Source of the DNA: Paraplanobispora takensis
Lineage (GTDB): Bacteria; Actinomycetota; Actinomycetes; Streptosporangiales; Streptosporangiaceae
DNA length: 64,000 bases
Direction of reading: 5' to 3'
Assembly (NCBI RefSeq): GCF_016863195.1
Contig: NZ_BOOK01000001.1
Location: forward strand, 186,001 to 250,000
Position 1 is the first letter of the stretch. The number at the start of each line of letters is the position of its first letter. A program made the position numbers and the translations under genes. Positions 16,397 to 26,300 of this stretch are shown piece after piece. The notes under the pieces are model-generated. The model saw only the letters and a program-made list of their open reading frames with translations, did no database searches and was not told the DNA's origin.

Positions 16397-17680
16397 GTGG
16401 CGATGTCCATCAGAGCTGCTCTGGCCAGGACGGCCGGCAAATCGCCGTACTGGCCGGTCATCACCCATCCGCTTCTCAGGCGCGTGCTGCCGGGGCTGGG
16501 GGTCTCCGCCCTGGGCGGCGGAATGACCACCGTGGCGGTGAGCTGGCTGGCGCTGGAGCTGGCACCCGCCGACACCAGGGGGGCCTGGCTCGCGGCCACG
16601 ATCACCGCGCACATCCTGCCCGGGGCGCTCGGCGGGGTGCTGTTCGGGCGCTTCCTCAACGGCCGCAGCGGGCCTCAGCTGGCCGGCTGGGACGCGTTGC
16701 TGCGAACGGCCGTGTTCGCGGCCATTCCCCTCGCCTCCGCGCTGGGCGGCTTGAGCATCGGCCTGTACATCGCCCTGCTGGGCATCGGGTCACTGCTGAC
16801 GGCATGGGGCAAGGCCGGGCGATACACGATGCTGGCGGAGCTGCTCCCCGCTCAGCACCACCTGGCGGGCAATTCGCTGGTCAACGTGATGCTGGAGCTG
16901 TCGACGGTGTTCGGCCCGCTGCTGGCCGCCACGGTCATCGCCCACAGCGGACCAGAACACGTGATGGCCATCATCGCCGTGACCTCGGCGTCCCTGGCCG
17001 CCACCTACCGTTTCGCGATCCCGTCGGAAGCCGGAGGCCAGGGCGTGAAGGCGGGCGCCTCGCCGGCGGCGGGATTCCGGGCTATCTACAGGAACCGGCA
17101 CATCGTCATCCTTTTCGCCCTGTCGTTCGGTTTCTTTTTCTTCTACGGGCCGGTGACCGTGGCCATCCCGCTCTACGTCGTGGACGTCCTGCACGCCTCC
17201 GCGGCCACACTCGCCGGGTTCTACACGGCCTTCGGCGCCGGCGCGGTGTTGGGGGCCCTGGTCGCGGGGCACCTGCAGAAGTGGCCGCTCATCCCGACCA
17301 CGATCGGCATCGTGCTGGGATTCGGCCTGGGACTGATCCCGCTCGGCCTGGGCGTCCCCACGGTGGTGGCCTGGGCCGCGTTCGCCCTGTGCGGAGTGAT
17401 CTGGGGGCCCTTCCCCACCGTCACCACCACGTTGTTCCAGCGCCTGGCCGCCCCCGAGATCCTGCCGCGGCTCCTGGCGGCGCGCGGCTCGGTGATGGGC
17501 GTCTCGGTACCGCTCGGCGCGATGCTCGGCGCACCGGCCGTCCACCTGTTCGGAGCGCGGGGAACGCTACTCGTCTCCGCCCTCGGCATCACCGCGCTCG
17601 GCGTCTTCGCGGCACTCTTCCTCCTCGGCCGGCCCGCGCCCGCCCGCACACCCGACGATCTGACCACTACCGGAGTATGA
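16397..17680 (+). CDS. MFS transporter linked to ATP-grasp/amidinotransferase genes
   Basis: A 427-residue membrane protein with about 12 hydrophobic helices (for example GVSALGGGMTTVAVSWLAL near residue 35 and FALSFGFFFFYGPVTVAI in the second half). It starts at GTG 16397. The stop overlaps the Shine-Dalgarno region of the ATP-grasp gene, with only one base between the stop and the next ATG. It is therefore co-transcribed with the ligase and is the likely exporter of its product. It is not closely similar to the other MFS protein at 14203. Confidence 0.82.
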   Translation: MAMSIRAALARTAGKSPYWPVITHPLLRRVLPGLGVSALGGGMTTVAVSWLALELAPADTRGAWLAATITAHILPGALGGVLFGRFLNGRSGPQLAGWDALLRTAVFAAIPLASALGGLSIGLYIALLGIGSLLTAWGKAGRYTMLAELLPAQHHLAGNSLVNVMLELSTVFGPLLAATVIAHSGPEHVMAIIAVTSASLAATYRFAIPSEAGGQGVKAGASPAAGFRAIYRNRHIVILFALSFGFFFFYGPVTVAIPLYVVDVLHASAATLAGFYTAFGAGAVLGALVAGHLQKWPLIPTTIGIVLGFGLGLIPLGLGVPTVVAWAAFALCGVIWGPFPTVTTTLFQRLAAPEILPRLLAARGSVMGVSVPLGAMLGAPAVHLFGARGTLLVSALGITALGVFAALFLLGRPAPARTPDDLTTTGV

Positions 17681-17681
17681 A

Positions 17682-19016
17682 ATGGCGACATTGATCATCA
17701 GTAACTGCACCGAGGAGATCGTGGGCGATCTCGCGGAGTTGTCCGATGAGATGAAGAAAGCCTTCGGCTGGGGAGCGCAGCGGCTGCTGTGGTACGCCCA
17801 GGAGGGCGACGTCGTGATCCTGCCTGCGGAGCCGGACCCGGCGTTCCTCGGCTACGTCGTCGCGACGACCGGCGTCCCGGCGTCCTCGCTGTCCATCCTC
17901 GTTCCCCCGCCCGGTGTGCTGGGCGGCGACCTGCTCTCGCCGGACCGCCTGGCCGATGAGGGGTTCCGTGAGGAACTGCGCAAGGTGGCCGCCGAGCGGA
18001 CGATCGACGGCGTCATCGCCTGTTACGCCGACATCTCCATCCCCGAGCTGGTCACCTCTGTCGGTATCGACGGCGCGCTGCCGGGCTGCGCCTTCATCGC
18101 CGAAGGCGGCAACGTCCTGGTCAACAGCAAGGCGGTTTTCCGGGCGGTCGCGGCCGGAGCGGGCATTCCGATCGCACCCGGCGTGGTCACCGGCAACCGG
18201 CACCACGCGGAGAGGACGATCAACGGGTTGCTGGGCGACGGCTATGACGTCATGGTCAAGCGGGAGTTCGGCGGCGGTGGCTTCGGCAACGAGATCCTCA
18301 GCCCCGCACCGGGCGTGCAGGCCGCGGGCGCACCCAATGTGGTCGTCCTCCCGGATGAGGCGGCGGTCGCCGGCTACCTGGAGGAGCGCTGGGAGTGGCT
18401 CACCGGCGGCAAGGGTGACCGGCTGGTGATCGAACGGTTCTTCCCCGGCTCGGTGACCGTCTACGCCGAGTTCGACGCCACCGGCGACGGCTGCGAGCTG
18501 CGGGGCTCGGGAGAGATCATGATGGACCCGATCGCGGTGGGCGAGATCGTCCCGCCGGTGTCGGTCTCCCCGCAGGCCCTGGCCACCCTGGTCGAGGAGG
18601 GGCGGCGGCTGTGCGACCTCTTCCGGCTCATGGGCTACCGCGGGAACATCTGCGCGGACGCGATCCTCACCCGGGACGGGCAGATCGTTTTCACCGAGAC
18701 GAACGGCCGCCTCACCGCCTCCACCCACCTGCACGTCAACGTCGCCCGGCGGATCGTGGGCGAGGAGCACCGCGACGAGCGGGTCCTGCTGGAGCGCGGC
18801 CGCGTGCTGAAGGGCACCTCGTTCCCCGAGGCGCTCGAACGGCTCTACGCCAGCGGGCTGGCCTACGACCCTGACACCCGGCTCGGCGTCCTGTTCACCG
18901 GTGACTACGTGCCGATCAACGGCAACATCACTTACACGATCGTCGCGCGGGGCGTGGAGTCGGCACGCGACATCGAACGACGGCTGCGGTTGCTGTCGGC
19001 CGACGCCGCCGCCTGA
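17682..19016 (+). CDS. ATP-grasp peptide ligase, PGM1-like
   Basis: A 444-residue ATP-grasp protein. The N-terminal 150 residues resemble a pre-ATP-grasp domain. The nucleotide-binding part shows VMVKREFGGGGFGNE, LVIERFFPGSVTVYAEF, and the metal-binding end NICADAILTRDG with FTETNGRLTAS. The C-terminal block (residues about 385-440, RLGVLFTGDYVPING) resembles the small C-terminal domain of PGM1, the pheganomycin ligase that joins a guanidino amino acid to a ribosomal peptide. Length matches PGM1-type enzymes. The adjoining amidinotransferase gene fits an amidinated amino-acid substrate. The ATP-grasp call is sure; the PGM1 likeness is from memory of the family. Confidence 0.85.
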   Translation: MATLIISNCTEEIVGDLAELSDEMKKAFGWGAQRLLWYAQEGDVVILPAEPDPAFLGYVVATTGVPASSLSILVPPPGVLGGDLLSPDRLADEGFREELRKVAAERTIDGVIACYADISIPELVTSVGIDGALPGCAFIAEGGNVLVNSKAVFRAVAAGAGIPIAPGVVTGNRHHAERTINGLLGDGYDVMVKREFGGGGFGNEILSPAPGVQAAGAPNVVVLPDEAAVAGYLEERWEWLTGGKGDRLVIERFFPGSVTVYAEFDATGDGCELRGSGEIMMDPIAVGEIVPPVSVSPQALATLVEEGRRLCDLFRLMGYRGNICADAILTRDGQIVFTETNGRLTASTHLHVNVARRIVGEEHRDERVLLERGRVLKGTSFPEALERLYASGLAYDPDTRLGVLFTGDYVPINGNITYTIVARGVESARDIERRLRLLSADAAA

Positions 19017-19047
19017 GATTGCCCATTTTTTCAGCATGTGAGGACAT

Positions 19048-20150
19048 ATGACTATTGCTGGCTATGCTCCGGTCGCGCCTGACTCCGACCGGGCAGTGGT
19101 CAACTCCTGGGACGAGTTCACCGCCTTGCGGGAGGTCGTCGTCGGTGACGCCACGCACTCCCGGATTCCGGCACAGAGTGACCCGTCGGCCTGGCTGAAC
19201 TGCTATCCCGACCTGAGTCCCGCAGAGTTGGCGAAGATCGAGGCGGGGTTGTTCCCGCGGCACGTCATCGAGGAGTCCAACGAGGACCTGGCCGCGCTGG
19301 CCGCCGTCCTGCGCGGCCTGGGCGTCACCGTGCACCAGCCCCCGGCCGTGGACCACGGGCAGGAGTACGGCAATCCCGGCTGGCGCACCCGGGGCCGCAG
19401 CTCCTACTGCCCGCGTGACCTGGCACTGGTCGTCGGCTCGACCATCATCGAGTCCCCAGTCCGATGCGGGCCCGCTACGTCGAGCTGTTCGGCATGCGCC
19501 CGCTGTTCCAGGACTACCTGCTGCGCGGCGCGAACTGGCTGTCGGCCCCCAAGCCGCAACTTCGCGACGAGCTCTACCTGGTCGACGAGGACGGGCTGCC
19601 CGCCCTCGGCGAGGCCGAACCCGCTTTCGAGGCGGCCAACGTGCTGCGCCTGGGCCGTGACGTCTTCTACCAGGTCTCGCGCAGCGGCAACGAACTGGGC
19701 CTGCGCTGGCTGGAATCGACCTTGAGGCTCCTCGGCGACGTGCGGGTGCATCCCATCCGCGGGCTGTACAACGGCACCCACATCGACAGCACGATCGCCT
19801 TCCTGCGGCCGGGGCTGGTCCTGCTCAACCCCGCGCGGGTGACGCCGGAGACGATCCCGGAGCCGCTGAGGGGCTGGGACGTCCTCTGGTGCCCGCCGAT
19901 CGAGGAACGGCGTGTTCCCGCGCTGCCGTACACGCTCAGCACCCCCTGGGTGGGGATGAACCTGCTCATGGTGGACCCCGAGCACGCGATCGTGGACGCC
20001 GATCAGACCGCGCTGATCGCCGCGATGGAGAAGCGCGGGATCACGGTGATCCCGCACACGCTGCGGCACGCGCGGGTCCTGGGCGGCGGCTTCCACTGCG
20101 TCACGCTGGACACGGTGCGCGACGGCGGGCCGGAGGACTATCTCGGTTGA
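19048..20150 (+). pseudogene. Amidinotransferase (arginine:glycine / StrB type), frameshifted near 19460
   Basis: Two frames together make one amidinotransferase. Residues before about 19460 give VNSWDEFTALREVVVGDA and PRDLALVVGSTIIESP (aspartate region). After a net one-base loss, the frame from 19464 continues with MRARYVELFGMRP, YNGTHIDSTIAFLRPG (catalytic His region) and GGGFHCVTLD (nucleophilic Cys). The Asp-His-Cys set is complete, so only the frameshift breaks the gene. Such enzymes move an amidino group from arginine to an amine. ATG 19048 follows a TGAGGA stretch. Either the gene is recently dead or the base is a sequencing error; the intact residues favour the latter or a very recent event. 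Confidence 0.82.
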
Positions 20151-20187
20151 GCTGCCGGAGCCGCCGGCGGCACTCGCCATCGAGCCC

Positions 20188-21222
20188 TCAGGACCAGTCT
20201 GCGTGCGACCGCTTCCTGAGTTCCGCCTCCAGCGTGGCCAGAGGCGCCTCCACGTCGATCATGGTGCGCGTCGTCCGGTAGCCGACCTGGTGGTTGACGC
20301 TGATCATATGGACGTTGCCGGCGTCGGTGGTGGTGGCCACTCTGGCGATGCCCGGCTTCTCGGCCACCAGCCACCGCGTCATCGCGGCTTTGACCGTCCG
20401 GCCGAGCCCGCGCCCCCGGTGCCCGGCCAGGACGGCGGTATCGGCCTGGAAGGCCAGATCCGGCTGGCCGGGATGCGTCTCGATCTCGGTCAGCCCGGCC
20501 ACCGCGCCGGTCGCCTCGTGCACCGCGACGACGGTACTCAGCTCGGCCCCGCGCCGCCGGGCCTCCTCCTCGGCCGCACGGACCCGTTCCGGGGTCCACT
20601 CCGGCTGCCGGTAGCTGGACTCCCCGGTGGGAGCGTCGTGGATGGCGCTGCGTGCCTCCGCGTAGGACGCGAGCAGCGCCTCCGGAGCGGTGCCCCGCCA
20701 GCGCTCCAGCCGGTAACCGGCCGGGACGGGAACCCGCCAGGTGGCAGGATCGACGTCGGCGATGGTGAGGACTTGCAAGACGAATCCCTGCACGGTGGTG
20801 AACCCCCACGCGGCGGCCCAGCGTTCCCCGTCGCCTCCCGCCGTCACGCCCATTCCGGTGACCAGTTGCCGGTTCTCGGCCCGCAGTATCGGAAGCACCT
20901 CCTGGAGAAGCCGTGTCGCGACGCCGCGGTTGCGGGAACGGGGATGAACGCGGAGCTCCATGACGGCAAGTCCGGTGTTCTCCGCCTCCGGGAAGAGCAC
21001 GACGGCCAGACCGACCACCTCGCCCGTGTCGTGTGCGGTCCACAGACGTTTGCGCCCGATGCCGGCGGGCCGCATCCTGAGCCGGTCGACGACCTCGTCG
21101 AACGTCGGCGGCGGCGCGTCCGGCCGATCCACCGCGAAAGCCGCCCGGGCCAGCTCGAACTGGCCCAGGAGTTCCGCCTGGGAGGCCCGTTCAAGATCGA
21201 GCAGGGCTATGTCCACGGGCAT
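20188..21222 (-). CDS. Tandem GNAT N-acetyltransferase
   Basis: A 344-residue protein with two GNAT domains. The first (residues about 20-165) has MELRVHPRSRNRGVATRLL; the second (about 195-340) has HRGRGLGRTVKAAMTRW, both matching the acetyl-CoA motif A (R/Q-x-x-G-x-G/A). It transfers an acetyl group to an amine. Its start lies 32 bases inside the SdpB gene, so it is translated as part of that operon. Acetylation of the peptide product or self-protection is a reasonable inference, but other substrates are possible. Confidence 0.85.
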   Translation of the reverse strand: MPVDIALLDLERASQAELLGQFELARAAFAVDRPDAPPPTFDEVVDRLRMRPAGIGRKRLWTAHDTGEVVGLAVVLFPEAENTGLAVMELRVHPRSRNRGVATRLLQEVLPILRAENRQLVTGMGVTAGGDGERWAAAWGFTTVQGFVLQVLTIADVDPATWRVPVPAGYRLERWRGTAPEALLASYAEARSAIHDAPTGESSYRQPEWTPERVRAAEEEARRRGAELSTVVAVHEATGAVAGLTEIETHPGQPDLAFQADTAVLAGHRGRGLGRTVKAAMTRWLVAEKPGIARVATTTDAGNVHMISVNHQVGYRTTRTMIDVEAPLATLEAELRKRSHADWS

Positions 21223-22132
21223 GGGGAGGTCCCTTCGTCGGGAGGGGATCGCCGGATGTCACCGGTCCGGCACAGGAAAGGGTCACGATGCCGATCATGA
21301 TCAGTCCGAAGCTGAACAGGCCCATCACCCCGATGATCGCGGCATGCAACATGATCGCTATGGTCAGGCCGAGGCGACGCAGCCGGGCCGGCCCCAGCAT
21401 GCACAGCGCGATGGCCAGCTCTCCGGCGAGCACCGACCAGGTGAGCGCCGCAAGCGGTGCGTAGGAGCGGAAGAGCGGGGCGAGGAGCTCGTGGAGCGCG
21501 TCGGGCGCTCCGTAGAAGGGATCGTTGGAGATCGCGTACATGGCCGTGCCGTTCCGCCAGCTCGGCGACAGGAGCTTGGACAGGCAGGCGCTGGTGTAGA
21601 TGATCGCGATCTGGCAGCGGAGCGCCAGGTGCGCCGCGTAGGAAGCGCCTCGCCAGGCGGGCGGGATCTCCGGCGGCGGGCCGGCCCACGACCAGGTACG
21701 CCGGTCGGCCAGGCAGAGGGGGATGATCAGCATGGTGGCCGCCTGCGCGGCCCGTGCGCCCCCGTCCGGCATCGTCAGGCCGATGCTCAGGCCGAAGGTG
21801 ACATACCAGTGGGGCACACAGGTCCACCGGGGCCGGTACCCGGACGCGACCGCCATGAGGACGACGATGGCGATGATCCGGTTCGTCGTCAGGGCGGCCG
21901 GTGAGGTCCCGGTCAGACACCACAGCGACAGGTTCGCGAGCCCTCCGCAGCCGACGCCTGCGGGGTCGCCCGGCACCGCTGCGAAGAGGACGGCGTCGGG
22001 GGTGAAGAGGAGGACCGACAACTGGGCGAGGGACATGACCGTCCGTCCCAGCGCCATCGGCAGGCCGGTGGGTTCGAAGCGCGCCGCCAGTCTCCCGGCC
22101 ACCTTCGTCACTCTCCCGGTCACCTTCGTCAC
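21191..22132 (-). CDS. sdpB: SdpB-family membrane protein (HTTM domain)
   Basis: A 313-residue polytopic protein, close to the 319 residues of Bacillus SdpB. Characteristic segments include SVLLFTPDAVLFAAVPGDP, YRPRWTCVPHWYVTF, MPDGGARAAQ and RCQIAIIYTSACLSKLL. In Bacillus, SdpA and SdpB together process pro-SdpC into the SDP cannibalism toxin. The GTG start overlaps the SdpA stop (GTGA), so translation is coupled, and its 3' end overlaps the GNAT gene. The longer frame from 22423 is antisense extension of SdpA and was not used. Confidence 0.87.
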   Translation of the reverse strand: MTKVTGRVTKVAGRLAARFEPTGLPMALGRTVMSLAQLSVLLFTPDAVLFAAVPGDPAGVGCGGLANLSLWCLTGTSPAALTTNRIIAIVVLMAVASGYRPRWTCVPHWYVTFGLSIGLTMPDGGARAAQAATMLIIPLCLADRRTWSWAGPPPEIPPAWRGASYAAHLALRCQIAIIYTSACLSKLLSPSWRNGTAMYAISNDPFYGAPDALHELLAPLFRSYAPLAALTWSVLAGELAIALCMLGPARLRRLGLTIAIMLHAAIIGVMGLFSFGLIMIGIVTLSCAGPVTSGDPLPTKGPPHARGHSPARS

Positions 22133-22632
22133 CGGACGCAATCCAGCCGCTGAGCGGACACCCTGGCGGGTTCTCGCGCGTCGGCGCCGTAGCGGCCCCC
22201 GGGCGTCCACTGCTTCGGCCGCTCGTAGGCGAGCACGACGACTCCGCACAGCGTGGGCCGTGGGAAGTCGTTGACCAGGGCGTGCACGCCCTGCTTCAGG
22301 CTCTCGTGACGGCAGTCGCGCGAGGGGGACCCGTTGCAGACCGACCACTGCGCGGCCGGGATCCGCCGGGCCAGATATGCGGCCTCCACCATCTGGCTGT
22401 CGGCGACCCGGAGCAGACCCCACAGGTTCTCATGGGACATGTGCAACCAGGTCGCGGGTTCCATGTCCGCACGAGCCGTGTTCACGCGGTAGGCGACGAC
22501 GGCCTCCGACTCCGGAGCGTTCGAGAAGAAGTACCACCGCTGCGGCCAGACGACCTGGTATGCGTGTCCGTACGGCCGCAGCCAATCGGGCGTGAACTCC
22601 CCGGGCAACTGTGCGACCAACGCGACGGTCAT
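22129..22632 (-). CDS. sdpA: SdpA-family peptide maturation protein
   Basis: About 167 residues; Bacillus SdpA has 158. Family features: a hydrophobic N-terminus, WPQRWYFFSNAPES, LWGLLRVADSQMVEAAYL, IPAAQWSVC and the PTLCGVVVLAYERP block. It would act with SdpB in maturing a secreted peptide toxin. The ATG at 22630-22632 is the only standard start downstream of the small peptide gene and has no clear ribosome-binding site. The hydrophobic helix appears to begin upstream of it, so a CTG start is possible. The longer frame to 22899 is rejected because its codons there have poor third-position GC. Confidence 0.8.
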   Translation of the reverse strand: MTVALVAQLPGEFTPDWLRPYGHAYQVVWPQRWYFFSNAPESEAVVAYRVNTARADMEPATWLHMSHENLWGLLRVADSQMVEAAYLARRIPAAQWSVCNGSPSRDCRHESLKQGVHALVNDFPRPTLCGVVVLAYERPKQWTPGGRYGADAREPARVSAQRLDCVR

Positions 22633-22700
22633 GCTCAGGAACAGAGCCGTAGCGGTTCTCAGAAACGCTCGGCCGGCGGTCGCGGAATCATTTTCCGGGC

Positions 22701-22835
22701 TTACAGCGCTCTCATGCCCGCAGCGCCGGAAAGCGGTTTGACCGGCACCGTCGTCGATTCCGAGGTGCTTCCGGCCAGGGCGATGGCCAGCAGGGCCGTA
22801 ATGGTGGCGATCAGGGTTGCCGTTAATTTCTTCAT
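22701..22835 (-). CDS. Small secreted peptide, candidate SdpAB substrate (44 residues)
   Basis: A 45-codon ORF just upstream of SdpA. It opens with MKKLTATLIATITALLAIAL, a classic signal peptide (two lysines, hydrophobic core), followed by AGSTSES and TTVPVKPLSGAAGMRAL. Third positions are mostly G or C in this frame but not in the overlapping frame, which supports real coding. It ends 68 bases before the SdpA ATG. No ordinary SdpC (about 200 residues) is seen in the window, so this peptide is the natural candidate for the toxin or signal handled by SdpAB. The ribosome-binding site is weak. Confidence 0.6.
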   Translation of the reverse strand: MKKLTATLIATITALLAIALAGSTSESTTVPVKPLSGAAGMRAL

Positions 22836-23321
22836 TACGAACACCGTCTTTTTTCTCGTTCATTGACTTCTGACCGGGCAAGAGGTCGAGATTTGTCATC
22901 GGAAATCTCGGTTGAGCTGCCTGGTCCTCTTTGTGTTCCCGGGTTTCGGCTACACGGCGGGCCCTGCAGCGTTATTGATCATACCGTATGTCATTTATGG
23001 AATTCGTTGGAAACGTTTACTTTTCGGGTGTGCGACAGGTGTGCGGGCTTCTCCTCGCGGCCTCGGGACGGCGGATGCCGGATCGGCCTGCCCGGCTTGG
23101 GGCGGAGGCGGGCTGTTGTGCCGTCCAGTATGTGGGAGGCTACTACTAAACCACTACTATGCACCTACTTGTACTATATATCTACTCGACAGGCGTTGAT
23201 TGGCGGCCCCTGTCGATTATTGCGAGATCTTAAATATTTTGGTATGCTGTATGGCCATTTATGGATATATAGCGCAGAGAAGTAATCGGGGGGAAAGCTG
23301 CGGGAATCGGCGAGCAGTGGA
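22836..23321. promoter_or_regulatory. AT-rich divergent control region between the sdp operon and the SARP gene
   Basis: No gene is supported; the ORFs that cross it lack coding signal. It is clearly richer in A and T than its surroundings, especially 22975-23035 and 23140-23285 (for example GTACTATATATCTACT and TTAAATATTTTGG). Direct repeats of CTACTA occur at 23142-23157. It must hold promoters for both directions. Exact -35/-10 boxes cannot be assigned with confidence. Confidence 0.5.
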
Positions 23322-26300
23322 ATGTCCCGGCCGGGTGAGGTTGACGACCGCGGTGCCGTTTTCCGAATCCTGGGCCCGCTGGAAGTGGAGTGGTCCGGCC
23401 GTCTCCTCCACCTCGGAGGCTCGCGTTCCGACAAGGTGCTGGCCGGCTTGCTGCTGAACGCGAACGCCATGGTGCCCTTCGACCGCCTCGTCGACCTCCT
23501 CTGGGAGGTTCCTCCACAGTCGGCCAGGCAGCAGATTCACAACGTGATGGGTTCCCTGCGGCGCGCTCTGTCGCCTCTGGGCGGCGCCATTGAGATCAAG
23601 ACCGTCGACGTCGGCTACCGCATGACCGTTCCCGAGACGTGGGTCGACCTGTACCGCTTCCGGGCCGCCATCCGCGGCGCCGAGCAGGCCGAGGCTTCCG
23701 GCGTGCCCGGTGAGGCCGTCCGGCTGATGCGGGAGGCGCTGGGATGGTGGCGCGGACCGGCCCTGGCGGGACTGCAGAGCCGGCCGCTGATGAACATCGC
23801 GGCCCGCCTGCAGGAGGACCGGCTGGCCGTCGTCGAACGGCTGATGGCGCTACGCCTGGAACTGGGCGAGGCCGGCTCGCTGGTGAGCGAACTCATGGAG
23901 CTGGTGGCCGAACATCCGCTGCGGGAGTCGCTCCGGGCCACTTTCATGGCGGCGCTCTACCGCAGCGGACGGCAAGCCGATGCGTTGTCGGCCTACGACA
24001 ACGGGCGACGCATCCTCGCCGAGGAACTGGGCGTGGACCCGGGACCTCAGCTCCGCTACATCCACGCGCAGATATTGAGCGGCACGTTGGACGCCGACTA
24101 TGCCGCCGGGCGGGAGACCGCCCTGCACCCCCCGGCCGAGCAGCCGGGTCCGGCCAACTACCTGCCGCACGACATCGGGGACTTCACCGGCCGCGCGGCC
24201 GAGATCGACGAGGTGTTGCGACAGGTACGGGGCCGCCCCCCGGGCGCCCTGGTCATCTCGGGCATCGACGGCATGGGAGGCGTCGGGAAGACGACGTTCG
24301 CCGTCCATCTCGCCCATGAACTCGCGCGTGAGTACCCCGACGGCCAGTACTTCGTCGACTTGCGCGGCTTCAGCGCCGGCATGGAGCCGCTCGCCCCCGC
24401 CCATGCGCTGGAGCTGCTGCTCCGCGACGGAGGCGTTCCCCCCGAGCTGGTACCGCCGGACCTCGAAGGGCGCAGCGCGATGTGGCGCGCCAGGACTGCC
24501 GGGCAGCGGGCCATGCTCCTGCTCGACAACGCCGCCGACATCGCGCAGGTCCGCCCCCTGCTGCCGGGATCGGCCGGCATGCTGGTCATCATCACCAGCC
24601 GTCGCCGTCTGACGGTTCTCGACGGATCCCTGTCCCTCTCCCTCGACCTCATGCCGCTCGACGAGGCCGTCAACCTCTTCACCTCGATCGTGGGCGCCGA
24701 TCGTGCCGAGGCGGAACCGGAGGCTGTGCACGAGGCGGTGCGGCTCTGCGGCCAACTGCCGCTCGCGATCAGAATCGCCGCCGCACGGCTGCGCGACCGG
24801 AAGGGCTGGACGGTCGCCCATCTGGTGGAACGGTTACGCGATCAGCAGCATCGCATGAAATTCCTCGTCGCCGGGGACCGCAGCGTGATGCGCGCCCTGG
24901 TGGTCTCCTACCGCTATCTCAACGAGGCCCAGCGCAGGATGTTCCGCCTGCTGAGCCTGCATCCGGGCAACGACTTCGACGCGTACGCGGCGGCGGCCCT
25001 GGCCGGCTGCGGCCTGGAGGAGGCCGAGCGCGACCTGGAGGTGCTGTTCGAGAATCACCTGCTGCTTCAGCGCGTCCCAGGGCGCTACGAGTTCCACGAC
25101 CTGGTCCGGGACTGCTCCGGGGAACTGCTCGACCAGTTCGAGGACGACGCCGGCAAGCAGGACGCGATCCACCGCGTCCTGGACTACTACCTGTACTCGG
25201 CCTCTCTGTGGTGCCGGCCGATAGCCGCGGCTCCCTACACGTTCGAGTTGGAGGTCGCACACCTGCCGATGCAGGTCAAGGAGTGCCGGGCGGACACGGA
25301 TGCGCTCCGGGTCCTCGATGTCGAACACCGCAACCTGGTCAGGGCCGCCCAGTACGCCGGCCAGCACGGCTGGATCACGCACACCTGGCAGTTCGCCTGC
25401 GTGCTGCGGCCGTACTTCAGCCACACCAACTACGGCGGTGCGGCCCTGGAGCTGTACACGAGCGCACTGCAGGCGGCCAGGAGACAGCAGGACCTGCCGG
25501 GCGAGGCGGCCTGCCTCGCGGGCCTGGCCTCGGTCCACCGGGCCCGCGGCGCCAACGCGAAGGGCCGTGAGCTGCTGGAGCAGGCCATCGAGATCAGCCG
25601 GAACCTCGGCGACAAGGCCGGCGAGGGACGGCAGCTCACCCTGCTGGGCATCATGCACGCCAACGACGACCAGTTCGGTGAGGCCGTATCCAGCTTCTCG
25701 GCCGCGCTGGCCATCTCGGATGAGATCGGGGACGAGGGCGCCCAGGCCGATCTGGCCAACAATCTGGGCGTCATCTGCCGGGACCTGGGCAGGTTCGACG
25801 AGGCGCTGCGGTACTTCCGGCGCACCCAGATGCTGGACCGGGCCGGGGACACCCGTCAGACGGAGGTGCTGACGGCTGGCAACATCGCGATGCTCCTGCA
25901 TCTGCAGGGCAGGAACCACGAAGCGATCGCGCAGTTCGAGGAGATCCTGTCCGCCGGCCGCTCGGTCGGCAACCTGTACAGCGAGGCTTTCACCCTGGTG
26001 GGGCTCTGTTCCTGCCATCGGTCGATCGGTGAGCTGGAGGTCTCACTCGCGTACGGGCGCGATGCGCTGACGCTCACCCGCAGGTCGAGGCTCTACGACC
26101 TGGAGTGCGCCGCACTGAACGTCCTGGGCGAGACGCTGACGGCCTTCGGCCGGCACGCCACGGCGGAGGACCTGTTCCGCCAGGCGCAGGCGCTCGCCGA
26201 CCGCCACCGGGCCACCCGGCACGTCGCCCGGGCGAACGAAGGGCTCGCCCACCTCTGTCTGGCCCGCGGCGACCTGTCCGGTGCCCGCCGCCACTGGGAA

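Noticed and set aside
21191-22423. 410-codon version of SdpB
   Set aside because: The extra N-terminal 97 residues are antisense-quality Arg/Pro/Gly sequence from within the sdpA region in another frame; GTG 22132 is coupled to the sdpA stop.
22633-22899. N-terminal extension of SdpA
   Set aside because: Third-position GC is low in that frame, while the overlapping frame encodes a signal peptide with good codon use and ends in its own stop.
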